DNA of 64,000 nt, taken from NCBI GenBank assembly GCA_034370585.1, contig CP139759.1, positions 14,712,001-14,776,000 of the forward strand, read 5' to 3'. Shown one piece after another: positions 23,851 to 34,790 of the stretch (position 1 is the first letter of the stretch; each line of letters starts with the position of its first letter). Below the pieces are notes generated by a model. It saw nothing but the letters and a program-made list of their open reading frames with translations, did not search any database and was not told the DNA's origin. Source of the stretch: Fragaria x ananassa. Lineage: Eukaryota > Streptophyta > Magnoliopsida > Rosales > Rosaceae. The position numbers and the translations under genes are program-made.

Positions 23851-26035
23851 GCTTGCTCGCTTTCTCTCTATTCTCATAATAAGGTCATTGTCAAGTCTAT
23901 GTTCCCCTCCTATTGCAGCTCGATTATTCAAATACATGTATCTGTAAGTTCACATGTGTTAGTGTTAGTCTACAACATTTTTCACTTAGCACATAGTATG
24001 TGAAATATTAATCCCCTTAGTTTCTTCATGTGTGTGGGGAAATCGTACTATACAGAACAAACATGATAAGTAATGGAAATTGCCCATTTTTTTTATTATG
24101 AATATTTTTGAAGTATGGTTTAGTATGAATTAGGGTGAAGGTGCTTGAATCTAGATATGGTTTTAAGCATTAGGGTCAATGCTTGAGCATGCAATAGGTT
24201 TTTGTTTTCACCTTTCACTTCAAATCAGACAACTAATTGTAGAAAATGGTCTCATTTATGCAATAGGTACCAGCTGATGCAACAAGTGGCCATGAGGCTA
24301 GGAGGGAGTCCATAGGAGAGGGAGATCCTGAGGCCACTACCCATTTTGATTCAACTTCTGATGATGTCACTGGTCACCATGATCCTCCTGCATGATTTAG
24401 GTTTATGTCATATTGTTGTGTTTTAGAATGTGTTAGAACAAGATTATGTTGGAATATTGTTGTCCCTTTATGAAGCTCTTTTTATTGTTGTAGCACTTTG
24501 TTGGTTTGGTTTAGGTTCCATCATGTGGAATAATGTTTATGTTGGATAATTTGGTTATGAAATGAATGTTGGTCATTGTGTTAATTTTGTTGGAATGAAT
24601 GCTAGTTGATGGTTGTGTTAGTACCTTGTTGATTATGGTTGTTGCTATTGTGGATTGAATGAGATTTGAATTTGCAGGTTTCTGGTAAAAATGAGATTTG
24701 AAATAGTTGTGGTAACAATTTCTGCAGTTGGCGACGGCAGAGTCCCGTCACAAATGGTTTTGGTGGGAAAATTCAAAAATTTCAGTTCAGATCTGAATTT
24801 TTTTAAATATCATAGCGACGGCCCAATAGAGGTATTTGCGACGGCAAGTTCAGTAGCCAATTTCCGTCGCTAATTAAGCGACGGTCTTTACAGTCGCTAT
24901 TTACCTTCGCAAACATGGTTGTGACGGCTCACTGCCGTCGCCAAAAGCAACGGCCACGCCCTCAACGGCGACCGGAAAAATGTCGTCGCCACGCTGTCGT
25001 CGTTGGTCTTTTGCGACGACAGAATGACTTTTGGCTACGGCATTTTGCCGCGGTTAACTGAATTAATTTTTGTAGTGTCTCGGATTTCAAGGGGAAATCC
25101 GGGGTGGGTCTTGACAATTTCTATCAATAGTCACTTCTAACTCCCTTGCTCTTTGTTTAGATGTATTTTATGATGTTGGAATTTGTATATCGTGTTATGA
25201 GTGAGTATTGATTTTGTTGAGGCTAGGGTTGAAAGCCCTAGCCAACCTTGTATGAAATTGATGTGATACTATGTTTGATGCAATTTTCCAATACCATCTT
25301 CACATGCTTTTTCAAGAGATGAATGCATTTACTTAGGTCTACTCAATTTAAGTTTATGTGTTTGCCATGTCATGGAATTTTGTTAAGAGATTGAGTACCT
25401 TTTAGCAAGAGAAAGCATGAAAGCACATCATGTGTGCATGTGAAGGTAGTGAGTTAAAATCACCTAGACCTAAGATTAGTTTGCTTGCTTGGTTATCTAA
25501 ACTTTGATCTTTATGCATTTAGGAACATTGAATTGAGACTTACCCGGTAATAGGATGAGTTCTTAGGTAGTCAATTCTAGACTTAACCGGTTAGAATTGA
25601 TAACATCAAAGAAATTTAGGCCTTAGTGGTCTTAACCAGATGCTAAGAGGGTAACTTGGTATTGGGATTGTATTACTTGTAGCTTGAACATCAATGCATG
25701 CAAGGGAGGCTATGGTGGAGAACTTGAGTTCTAACTTCCGTCTATTTGTCGTCAACAACTTATATAGTTTAACTTAGTTCATTTTACTTGCTTTAGTAGT
25801 TTCTATTTGTTCCAAACCAAAATCAATCACCACACATTTGCACATACCCACCATGAATTTTGATTCTCTTTTGAGTCAATTTTTGTGAATGTATATTTGT
25901 ATATTCTTCTAGCTTACCTTAGGACTCCCCTAGCTAGGGTGGGATTTCCCAATCCATTGGGTTCGACAACCCATACTCTAAACCCCATTATTCTATTACT
26001 TGCCGCTTATACTTGGGGTGACTTTAATTCTAACC

Positions 26036-26947
26036 GTCAATAATCTGCGACTAACAGTGCAATTAGCCAACTCACTTCCTAGCTTTGAAGCTCGAAATCG
26101 TACACATGATCGAGCAAACTAACAGTCTGGTTGAGATGTATTTGTTTGAGCAGTAACAACTTAACATTACAAAGACTGATCAAATGAGCTAGTTCTGATT
26201 CAAATCTCGCCCATGTCCATCGATCACATTTGCTATTTTTACACATAATGCAACACTTATGCTCAATCTTCAACAAGGAGTTGGTTGTACGTACTAAACT
26301 TTTAAAGATTTGTCAACTAACAAATAAAATTACAACAAGAAACCTCTACAACAACCAAATCCTAAACTGTCCAAGTGATAAGCTTGACTAGCAACTAGAG
26401 GAAGAACACCATTACTCCAACTTTGCGGAGGATGATGATGGCTAATATTTGCCAAGCCATCAGCAAGAAAATTAGCTTCTCACTGCACATGAGTAAAAGA
26501 TACAACATTAAGCGTACGAGGTAACTTGATAATGTCTTGCACCACTAATTTAATACGCCATGGAACTTGAAGCTTCCCCAATAGAGCATTAATCTGAATT
26601 TTAATTTGGAGTCACCTTCAACTTGTAAATTGAGGAATCAATGTGTCCAAGCAGCCACCAACCCTCCTCTTAAGGCAAGGGTCTCCGCTAAAAGGACATC
26701 GATTAGTAATACCTAAATGATTTGAAGTTGCAAAACTAGGTTTACCCTGATCATCTCGAACTACGAAACCTCCAACACTATTGTGATTATGCCACATTGA
26801 GCCATCAAAGTTTAGTTCCAGAACACTTGTGTTAGGAGGCTGCCATTTAATAGTAGAAGAACTTTTCTACAGTGGAGGAAGAGAAGGATTAGTAGATAAC
26901 TGTGACTTATAAAAATTGGCAGAAGGAAACACAATTTGTGATGGAGT
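26036..26947 (-). mobile_element. LINE remnant: RNase H end and 3' tail
   Basis: On the minus strand, 26870-26700 reads WQPPNTSVLELNFDGS and GGFVVRDDQGKP. Positions 26690-26380 continue with EGDSK, FLADGLANI and SWSNGVLP, a typical plant LINE RNase H domain with frame changes. The rest, down to 26036, is probably 3' non-coding. It is cut at 26947 by the CACTA element and continues at 38850. Confidence 0.85.
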
Positions 26948-28747
26948 CACTACCAGAAGAAAGGCTTTAGCCGACGAAAATAAAAAAACCAAGCCAACAA
27001 ATTATTTTTTCGTCGGCTAAGATGGACTTTAGCCGACGAAATTTTCCTTCGTCGGCTAATTTAAATTTTCGTCGGCTTTGGTCAACTTTAGATGACGAAA
27101 TTAAAATTTCATCGTCTGAATAATTTTTTTCGTCGGCTATAGTCTGTGAACTTTAGCCGACGAAATTTTTAAAAGTTTAGCTGACGAAAAATATAATTTT
27201 GTCGGCTAAAGTGCCTTATATTTGTAGATCTGGACAACAACTCATCTAGGAAAAAAAACTAAACGTAGAACCTTCAAATGCAAAAAAAGTCGTGAAATAG
27301 ATATGACCAGAATGGTGAAATACGACTACGGTTGAAAAATCACGGTATTCTGGTAAAGTCTCGGTGCCGATAGTTGCGGTCAATGCAATTTATCCTTATT
27401 ATTCACTAAGCTGCAGATTTGGCATTTGGTGTCCGATTGACTATTGTGATACCTTTCCAGAAGCGTAACGGCCCTACGAGTCAAACTCATCGCTATGCCA
27501 TGACATATGGGCCTTTTTGGCCATTCGAGTCCGTTTAGGGCTTCAAAATGCAGTTTTCTTAATTCCGATTATAGTTGACCGTTTCGATCGAGCCCTTAAC
27601 GTTGTCGGATCCAGTTGAATTTTTTACCATAGACATCTTTCGTCATAATGATCATATCTGATGGTCGAATTTTGGTTTGTAAATTTTAGTCATCGGAATC
27701 ACGTGTCTACTATTTACCGTTATTATTCCCTATGGGGAGCCCTATCGTCGGAAGGTAAATGTCTCAAAATATTTATATGGGCAGTTGCGTCTCATCTACG
27801 TGAGAGTTTTTCGTGTCACTACCAGAAAATGGGTCTTGGGCGACGAAACAAAAAAAACCGGGCGACGATTTTTTTTTTCGTCGCCTAAGAGGGAACTTAG
27901 GCGACGATTTTTTTTTTCGTCGCCCAAGGAAACAAAATCGTCGCCTAAAGTCCAACTTTAGGCAACGAAAATAAAATCGTCGCCTAAGAATAAATTTCGT
28001 CGGCCAAGAGAGAAACTAGGGCGACGAAACAATATTTCGTCGCCTAAGATATTTATTTCGTCGCCTAAGTTTTTTATCCTTAGGCGACGAAACTGAGATA
28101 TTTCGTCGCCCAAGATTTTTCATTCTTAGGCGACGAAACTCAAATATTTCGTCGCCCAAGATTCTTCTATATATTGTGAGGCGGGATAGAAGAATGAGAA
28201 CTTTGAAAATTTTAAACATAAATTTCTCTAGTTCTTCAAATCGTTCGGTGTTGTGGAAATTTGTCCATACATAGTTTGTGGAGCTACTCCCAGGTACGTA
28301 CATATGCATATATATGCACATATATATATGTGCATATATATATGTGCATATATATATATATATTGATTTTCAGTTTTATTTGAGTTGAATTAATGATATA
28401 TATATATATATGCATAGAGTTTGTTCCAAGCTGAGTAAGGGGCCGTTCTGTCATAGATATGGTTCACAGGTTTGTTTAACTGGATCTCAAGATCACAAAC
28501 TGACCACTCTTCTCGGTGAAGGGGTCGATAGGGGTTCGCCTCCGTGATCACAAACGAGTCCTGCCTGGTTCCTGTAGGGGGTTCGCCCTCCGTGACATTG
28601 ACACTTGCCTTCTGAAACCACGGAATCCGCTCGAACTAGATATATATAATTAATAATTAGTATGTTGTATTACATTAATATATATATATATAAAAGATAT
28701 GTTCATTAAATATTGATATATATATATATGTGTGTTATTTTCAGGAT

Positions 28748-31700
28748 ATGGATAAGAGTTGGATTTCTCTTCCAAGATATCACAGAAAATATGCTGAAGG
28801 AGTTTGGGATTTTATGCAATATGCGCAGGGCAATGCTGACGGGAGTGGCATGTTCTATTGCCCGTGCAAGATGTGTAAGTGTCGCAGTGATATGCATCGA
28901 TTTCCGTTGGGGACAGTATGGGACCACCTGAAGAGTAACGGATTCTGGGAACGTTACACATGTTGGATATATCACGGTGAAACCTCATCACGCCCGCATG
29001 ATCATGGACAGTTTGATGAGACGGGCAGTACATCCAACGATCCAACAACGACCTTCATCAACGACATGTTTCCTCATGACAGCGGTGTATGCCCTGAACG
29101 ACAGCACATTCCTCAGGCGCCGATGCAGGCCGTCCCTAGAGGTGTCAACACTGCCGGTATAGCCAAGTACAACAGACTTATTGCTTTCCAACAGACCCCT
29201 CTGTGCCCAGGTCATGAGAAGACCGTTCTTCAGTGTGTGATGGAGGTGATGCATATCAAGGTTGACACAAAATCGACCGTGACGGCTGTTGATAGGTATC
29301 TACAGTACGCTGCTTCGCTCCTGCCCGACGGTCATCGTCATCCCACCACGCATCATAAGGTCCGTCGTATCTTGAGAGATCTCGGGCTTTCCTACATCAA
29401 GATCCATGCATGCAGATATGACTGCGTTCTATTCTGGGGTAAAGATGCAGACGGTAATGACCTTGAAGGCCTTCATCGTTGTCCGGTATGTGGGACCGAC
29501 AGGTATAAGCGGACTCCCGCAGGCAACAGGAAACCTGTTAAGGTACTTCGCTATTTCCCGTTGAGGGATAGGCTGGAGCGGTTGTATATGTCTTCAAAGA
29601 CGGCCGAAGCTATGAGATGGCACGCTGTGAGGGAGGTGCATGACGAAGACCTCATGGTACACCCTGCTGACGGGGAGGCGTGGAAGCATATAGACAGGGA
29701 GTTTCCTCATTTTGCTTCAGAGGTGAGGAATGTGAGGCTCGGGCTGTCATCCGACGGGTTCAACCCTTTTGGGACCATGAGTCTTTCGTACAGTATATGG
29801 CCGGTCATTTTGGTGCCTTACAACCTCCATGGATGTGCATGAAGAAGGAATACAACATGTTGACCTTGTTGATTCCGGGGCCCGGTTATCCAGGTATCTA
29901 CTTTCCCTTCATATTGTATATATTGCTGTTGGTTTAACACCTCTCCATTTATTGTTTTTGTTCTATATTGTTGGTCATATATAGTCGTTATCTGAATTTG
30001 TTGTGGTTGTTGTTGTTATCCAGGGAAGTGTCTCGATGTGTATATGAGACCGCTGATTGAAGAGTGTAAATTGCTTTGGGAGGTTGGTCATCCCACTTAT
30101 GACTCCCACAAAAAGGAGATGTTCCAGATGCATGCCATGATTGTTGGTACCATCAGTGATTTTCCTGCACGTGGGATGTTGTCCGGCAACGTTGTTAGGG
30201 GATACAAGGCTTGTCCTGAGTGCCTTAGCTCCCAGGGGTGCAGCAATCATTGCAACAAGATAGTCCGGATGGGTCACCGTGCTTACCTACCACATGATCA
30301 CCCCTGGCGGATAGATACCGGGGCATTTGATGGGACCGAAGAGAGAGGTGTGGAGCCGCATAGATGGTCGGGGGAAGAGATTTTAGCAGTGCTGGATGAG
30401 TATGATTTTGGGCAGCTCAGCAATCATCCCGATATTGTGGCCAGAATACCTGAAAGACCAGACAGGTACAAATTCTGGACACATAAGAGCATATTTTGGG
30501 AACTCCCGTACTGGAGTACGCTGTTGATCAGGCACTACCTAGATGTGATGCACATAGAGAAGAATGTCTGCGACAGTGTGGTAGGTACAGTGCTCAACTT
30601 GGAGGGGAAGACGAAAGACGGTCCTAAGGCACACGTTGATCTTAAGAAAATGGGAATCATAAAACATCTTTGGCTGAAAGAGGGGAAGAAAAAGATGCCT
30701 TGGGCTCCTTACACCGTGAAGCCTGATCAGAAGACCCAGATCTTCAGGTGGATGAGTTGTGTGACGTATCCCTCAGGCGTTGCAGGAAATATAGCCCGGT
30801 GTGTGAACTTGCGGGAGAATAAGATATACGGCTTGAAGAGTCATGACTGTCATATTCTGCTACAACGTCTCTTCCCTGTTTTCATTCGACCGTTCCTTCA
30901 CCGTCAGGTAAATTTGTGGTTAAAATTACGGTTAACCTGTCGTTGTTGGATGTTATATTAAATTTGTGATGTGTGGTTGGCCAGGTTGTGGAGCCGTTAG
31001 TAGCGCTGTCAAGATTCTTCATGAAGTTATGCACAAGGGAAGTGAGAAAATCCGATCTCCGGGAAATGCAGGCAGACATCATATACATCATGTGTAAATT
31101 CGAGAGGATCTTTCCGCCAAATTTTTTCGATATCATGCCTCACCTGATGATCCATCTTCCCCAGCAATTGTTGCTTACCGGTCCAGTACACTTCACTTGG
31201 ATGTATCCCATGGAAAGGTATGTTTTATTCACTTACATCTCCAGAATACATATATGTACGTACATGTTCAATAACCATAACGTATAGTTTGCAATCTTAT
31301 ATTTACAGGCAACTTGGTGAGTACAAAGATTATGTCACTAATAAATCCGCGCCTGAAGGATGTATAGCTGAAGCATATATTGCGCATGAATGCGTCACCT
31401 ACATGAAGTTGTATTTAGGAGCGTCGTTGGGAGCTCCGCAAGCCATGGAGGAACATGCGCCGCGGTTCAATCTCTCTATAGTTTCCAGTGATGTCGAAGT
31501 TGGTGGAGCACGACTGTCCGCCGAGTATGCATTGTCGGATGAAGAGATAGCCATAGCGCACTGGTGGGTACTAATCAATTGTGAAGAAGTTAAATATTGG
31601 AAAGAGTTGCACCTATGCTTTCCGGAAGTTGATGGTGATCTCGAGTACCACAACATGACGTTCTCAAATTATTTTCGCACCTGGGTACGTAATTTAATCT

Positions 31701-32513
31701 TCCCTGTTATATATATATATATATGTAATTATTTTCTATTGCATATATTTTCGGATATTTACAGTTCAATATCCGTTACAGATGGACATGATTAAATCTG
31801 ATGATAATCCAAACTGGTCGCACGAACTATTACTTCTTGCGATGCAACCGCAACGGGCTAGAGTTTATCCCACTTGCACTGTGAATGGCGTGAAATTTGT
31901 ATCTGAAGAGAGAGACAGCAGACGAAGAACACAGAATTCTGGGGTGATGGCGAAAGGTCATGGCCTTGACTATTACGGTGTTCTCTATTCAGTGGTCGAA
32001 CTGGTTTATGCGGAAGGCATGAAAATGCATCTGTTCAAGTGTAGATGGTTTGATACAGGCGCACAGAGCATGAAGATGGATCAGTACGGCAATTTATCGG
32101 TCAACACTGCTACAAGCGCCTACGAAGATGACCCGTTTGTTTTTGCGACATCGGTAAAACAAGTGTTTTATCTTGATGACCTCGCCAGGGGTGACGCGTG
32201 GAAAATAGCGAACATTGTGCATCCTCGAAACATTTACCGGGCGGCTACACTTGGAGTGACCATTCCAGGGCCAGAGGCTGATGCGTACCAGGAGCCGAAC
32301 GCAGTTGGTATTCATGATGTAGCTACTGTTCGTCAAAATAATGTTAAACATGGTCGAGTGCTCAGAATTCGTGACGAAGATTCAACCTTTATTGATGTTG
32401 ATCCAAATGAAGAAACAGACGACGACTCTGACGACGAATTAAGGCATAGATTACCAGATATTAATTCCGATACCGAAGAAGACTCATCGGATGACTCAGA
32501 TTACGAGCCTTAG
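28748..32513 (+). pseudogene. CACTA transposase (TNP2 / Transposase_21), frameshifted by a 4-bp deletion
   Basis: Exons 28748-29893, 30024-30907, 30985-31217, 31309-31684 and 31782-32513 are joined by GT-AG introns in consistent phase. The protein opens with a transposase-associated domain (MDKSWISLPRYHRKYAEG, CPCKMCKC), then the Transposase_21 core (CPVCGTDRYK, RYFPLRDRLERLYMS, GLSSDGFNPFG), then the DUF4218/DUF4216-like region (LPQQLLLTGPVHFTWMYPMER, KCRWFDT) and an acidic tail. At 29819-29830 the conserved YNLPPW motif is broken: four bases are missing between two CCT repeats, shifting the frame to a stop at 29842. All other joins fit, so this is the only visible defect. The start is the ATG just after an acceptor at 28743-28744. 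With the four bases the protein would have about 1,124 residues. Confidence 0.9.
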
Positions 32514-32577
32514 CTTAGTTATAATTGAGCCTTAGCTTTGTAATTGTTTGTATACTAAAAGAATATGTTTGTACTAA

Positions 32578-33342
32578 AATAAATAAAGCACATTTAAATT
32601 TCATTATATTAAATTTTTATTTTTACTCTTGGGCGACGATTTTAACAAATATCGTCGCCCAAGTATCATCTTGGCCGACGAATTAGCCTAATTTCGTCGG
32701 CCAAGAGTAATCCGAATAATTAAAATAAAATAAAACACATTTAAATTTCATTATATTAAATTTTTATTTTTACTCTTGGGCGACGATTTTAACAAATATC
32801 GTCGCCCAAGTACTATCTTGGCCGACGAATTAGCCTAATTTCGTCGGCCAAGAGTAATCCGAATAATTAAAATAAAATAAAACACATTTAAATTTCATTA
32901 TATTAAATTTTTATTTTTACTCTTGGGCGACGATTTTAACAAATATCGTCGCCCAAGTATCATCTTGGCCGACGAATTAGCCTAATTTCGTCGGCCAAGA
33001 GTAATCCGAATAATTAAAATAAAATAAAACACATTTAAATTTCATTATATTAAATTTTTATTTTTACTCTTGGGCGACGATTTTAACAAATATCGTCGCC
33101 CAAGTATCATCTTGGCCGACGAAATTAGCCTAATTTCGTCGGCCAAGATTAATCGGAATAATTAAAATAAAATAAAACACATTTAAATTTCATTATATTA
33201 AATTTTTATTTTTACTCTTGGGCGACGATTTTAACAAATATCGTCGCCCAAGTATCATCTTGGCCGACGAATTAGCCTAATTTCGTCGGCCAAGAGTAAT
33301 CCGAATAATTAAAATAAAATAAAACACATTTAAATTTCATTT
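32578..33342. repeat. Tandem array of five 147-bp units with palindromes
   Basis: Five nearly identical units (period 147-148 bp) lie directly after the transposase stop codon. Each unit holds two hairpins: TTGGGCGACGAT with its complement, and CTTGGCCGACGAA with its complement, separated by AT-rich spacer. These are the element's subterminal motifs, placed between its two genes. Confidence 0.93.
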
Positions 33343-33364
33343 GAATAATTAAAATAAATATCCC

Positions 33365-34455
33365 GAGTCTCGTCGATTGGAAACTATTCTCAGTTGAAGG
33401 TCCGGCCAGATTACGTGATTTGGAGGGTCGAATAGCCGTTTCCGTCCGTTTAGGGGTTTGACCGCGCCGATTGACCGGACGGATCGAGCCCTTATCTTTG
33501 TCAGATGGAGCTGAATTTTTTTCCACCTACGTAATTCGTTATGCTGGTCAAATCTGACGGTCGGTTTTCAGTTCCTCTTCTCCGATCAATAAACTCACGT
33601 TATATGTACTAATGTTGTATAACTTTTTTATATAAGTGTTTAGTTTAAGTGTCGTTTTGAAGACAACGTATACGTAGAGGCCTCAAACGCAAAAAAGTCG
33701 TGAAATAAGATATGACCGGAACGGTGAAATACGTCAACCCGTGAAAAATGAAGATATTCCGGTAAAGTTTCGGTGCCGGTTGTTCCGGTCGCACGAAACA
33801 CATTTATTTCTACCTAGTGGTAGCCCTATCCCGGGTATTTATTTTTTACCAAATTTTCATAGCCCCGTAAGAGTCTCGTCGATCGGAAACCATTCTCAGT
33901 TGAAGGTCCGGCCAGATTACGTGATTTGGAGGGTCGAATAGCCGTTTCCGTCCGTTTAGGGGTTTGACCGCGCCGATTGACCGGACGGATCGAGCCCTTA
34001 TCTTTGTCAGATGGAGCTGAATTTTTTCCCACCTACGTAATTCGTTATGCTGGTCATATCTGACGGTCGGTTTTCAGTTCCTCTTCTCCGATCAATAAAC
34101 TCACGTTATATGTACTAATGTTGTATAACTTTTTTATATAAGTGTTTAGTTTAAGTGTCGTTTTGAAGACAACGTATACGTAGAGGCCTCAAACGCAAAA
34201 AAGTCGTGAAATAAGATATGACCGGAACGGTGAAATACGTCAACCCGTGAAAAATGAAGATATTCCGGTAAAGTTTCGGTGCCGGTTGTTTCGGTTAACG
34301 AATTTTTCTCTTATTTCTACCTAGTGGTAGCCCTATCCCGGTTATTTATTTTTTACCAAATTTTTATAGCCCCGTAAGAGTCTCGTCGATTGGAAACTAT
34401 TCTCAGTTGAAGATCCGGCCAGATTACATGATTTGGATGGTCAAATAGTCCGAAT
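33365..34455. repeat. 506-bp tandem duplication, 2.2 copies
   Basis: Copies start at 33365, 33871 and 34378 (partial), each with GAGTCTCGTCGAT and CGTGAAATAAGATATGACCGG. Related but diverged units occur in the outer element (27240-27816 and 37110-37660). No gene is present; the short minus-strand frames repeat with the unit. Confidence 0.9.
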
Positions 34456-34465
34456 TTTATGATAG

Positions 34466-34790
34466 AACTCTTGGCCGACGATTTTCTTCATCTTGGGCGA
34501 CGAAATTTATAATGAAGAATGTCGTCGCCCAAGTATACTATCTTGGCCGACGATTTTCTTCATCTTGGGCGACGATATTTATAGTGAAGAATGTCGTCGC
34601 CCAAATATACTATCTTGGCCGACGATTTTTAAAAAAACAGGGCGACGATTTCAAAAATCGTCGGCCAAGAGTCTCTTGGCCGACGATTTTTACAAAACAG
34701 GCCGACGATTTTTACAGAATCGTCGCCCAAGAACGCCAGTATAAAAGGCAAAAATTCGGAAACCCTAACCATTTCTTCAGCCGCCAAGCA
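34466..34790 (+). promoter_or_regulatory. Promoter of the second CACTA gene
   Basis: TATAAAAGG lies at 34740-34748, followed about 45 bp on by a CT-rich initiator and leader region. Directly upstream (34466-34735) are about ten CTTGGGCGACGA or CTTGGCCGACGA motifs in both orientations. The arrangement suggests that the element's own DNA-binding protein controls this promoter. Confidence 0.6.

Larger units (their letters stand above)
19793..25077 (+). mobile_element. Pack-CACTA element with captured host exons, TSD TCT
   Basis: Termini are CACTACAAAAA on the left and its complement on the right, flanked by TCT (19790-19792 and 25078-25080). Both ends carry inverted motifs near GCGACGGCAA (19820-20010 and 24730-25060). 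The interior has no transposase. It holds exon-intron fragments of a cyclophilin (22171-22482) and an IAA-amino-acid hydrolase (22787-23850), both in the plus orientation. Unassigned exon-like pieces lie near 20705-20760 and 21285-21540, and a short reading frame ends at 24394. It would need a transposase supplied in trans. Confidence 0.92.
17332..25116 (+). mobile_element. Solo LTR, TSD ATTTC, carrying a CACTA element
   Basis: Begins TGTCACATCCC and ends GGGTCTTGACA, flanked by ATTTC (17327-17331 and 25117-25121). Without the nested CACTA (19793-25077) it is about 2.5 kb. It contains leader-like CT-rich sequence (17640-17720) and GC-rich Arg/Gly-like stretches but no gene. It is a different family from the solo LTR at 5935. 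Confidence 0.93.
3561..26035 (+). mobile_element. LTR retrotransposon without pol, broken by four or more insertions
   Basis: Two related long terminal repeats (3561-5205, and 16496-17331 continuing at 25122-26035) share order and orientation. Just inside the left LTR is GTTTTTGGCCCC, close to a plant tRNA primer-binding site. Just before the right LTR is a purine-rich AGTGTGGGGG tract. The internal part encodes only a decayed plant transposon-protein ORF, and no protease, reverse transcriptase or integrase is seen. No matching 5-bp TSD was found (AAAGC left, GTCAA right). The LTRs differ at many sites, so the insertion is old. Insertions inside it are the solo LTR 5935-9043, MULE 10337-15315, SINE 16976-17086 and solo LTR 17332-25116. 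Confidence 0.85.
16496..26035 (+). repeat. Right LTR, split by a solo LTR
   Basis: LTR sequence occupies 16496-17331 and 25122-26035 and matches 3561-5205 in order. The gap is the solo LTR 17332-25116 with its TSD copy. A SINE (16976-17086) is also inserted. The terminal CA of the left LTR is CC here. Confidence 0.85.

Noticed and set aside
5200..26040. Target-site duplication of the large LTR retrotransposon
   Set aside because: AAAGC before 3561 and GTCAA after 26035 do not match; the pairing of the LTRs rests on sequence similarity only.
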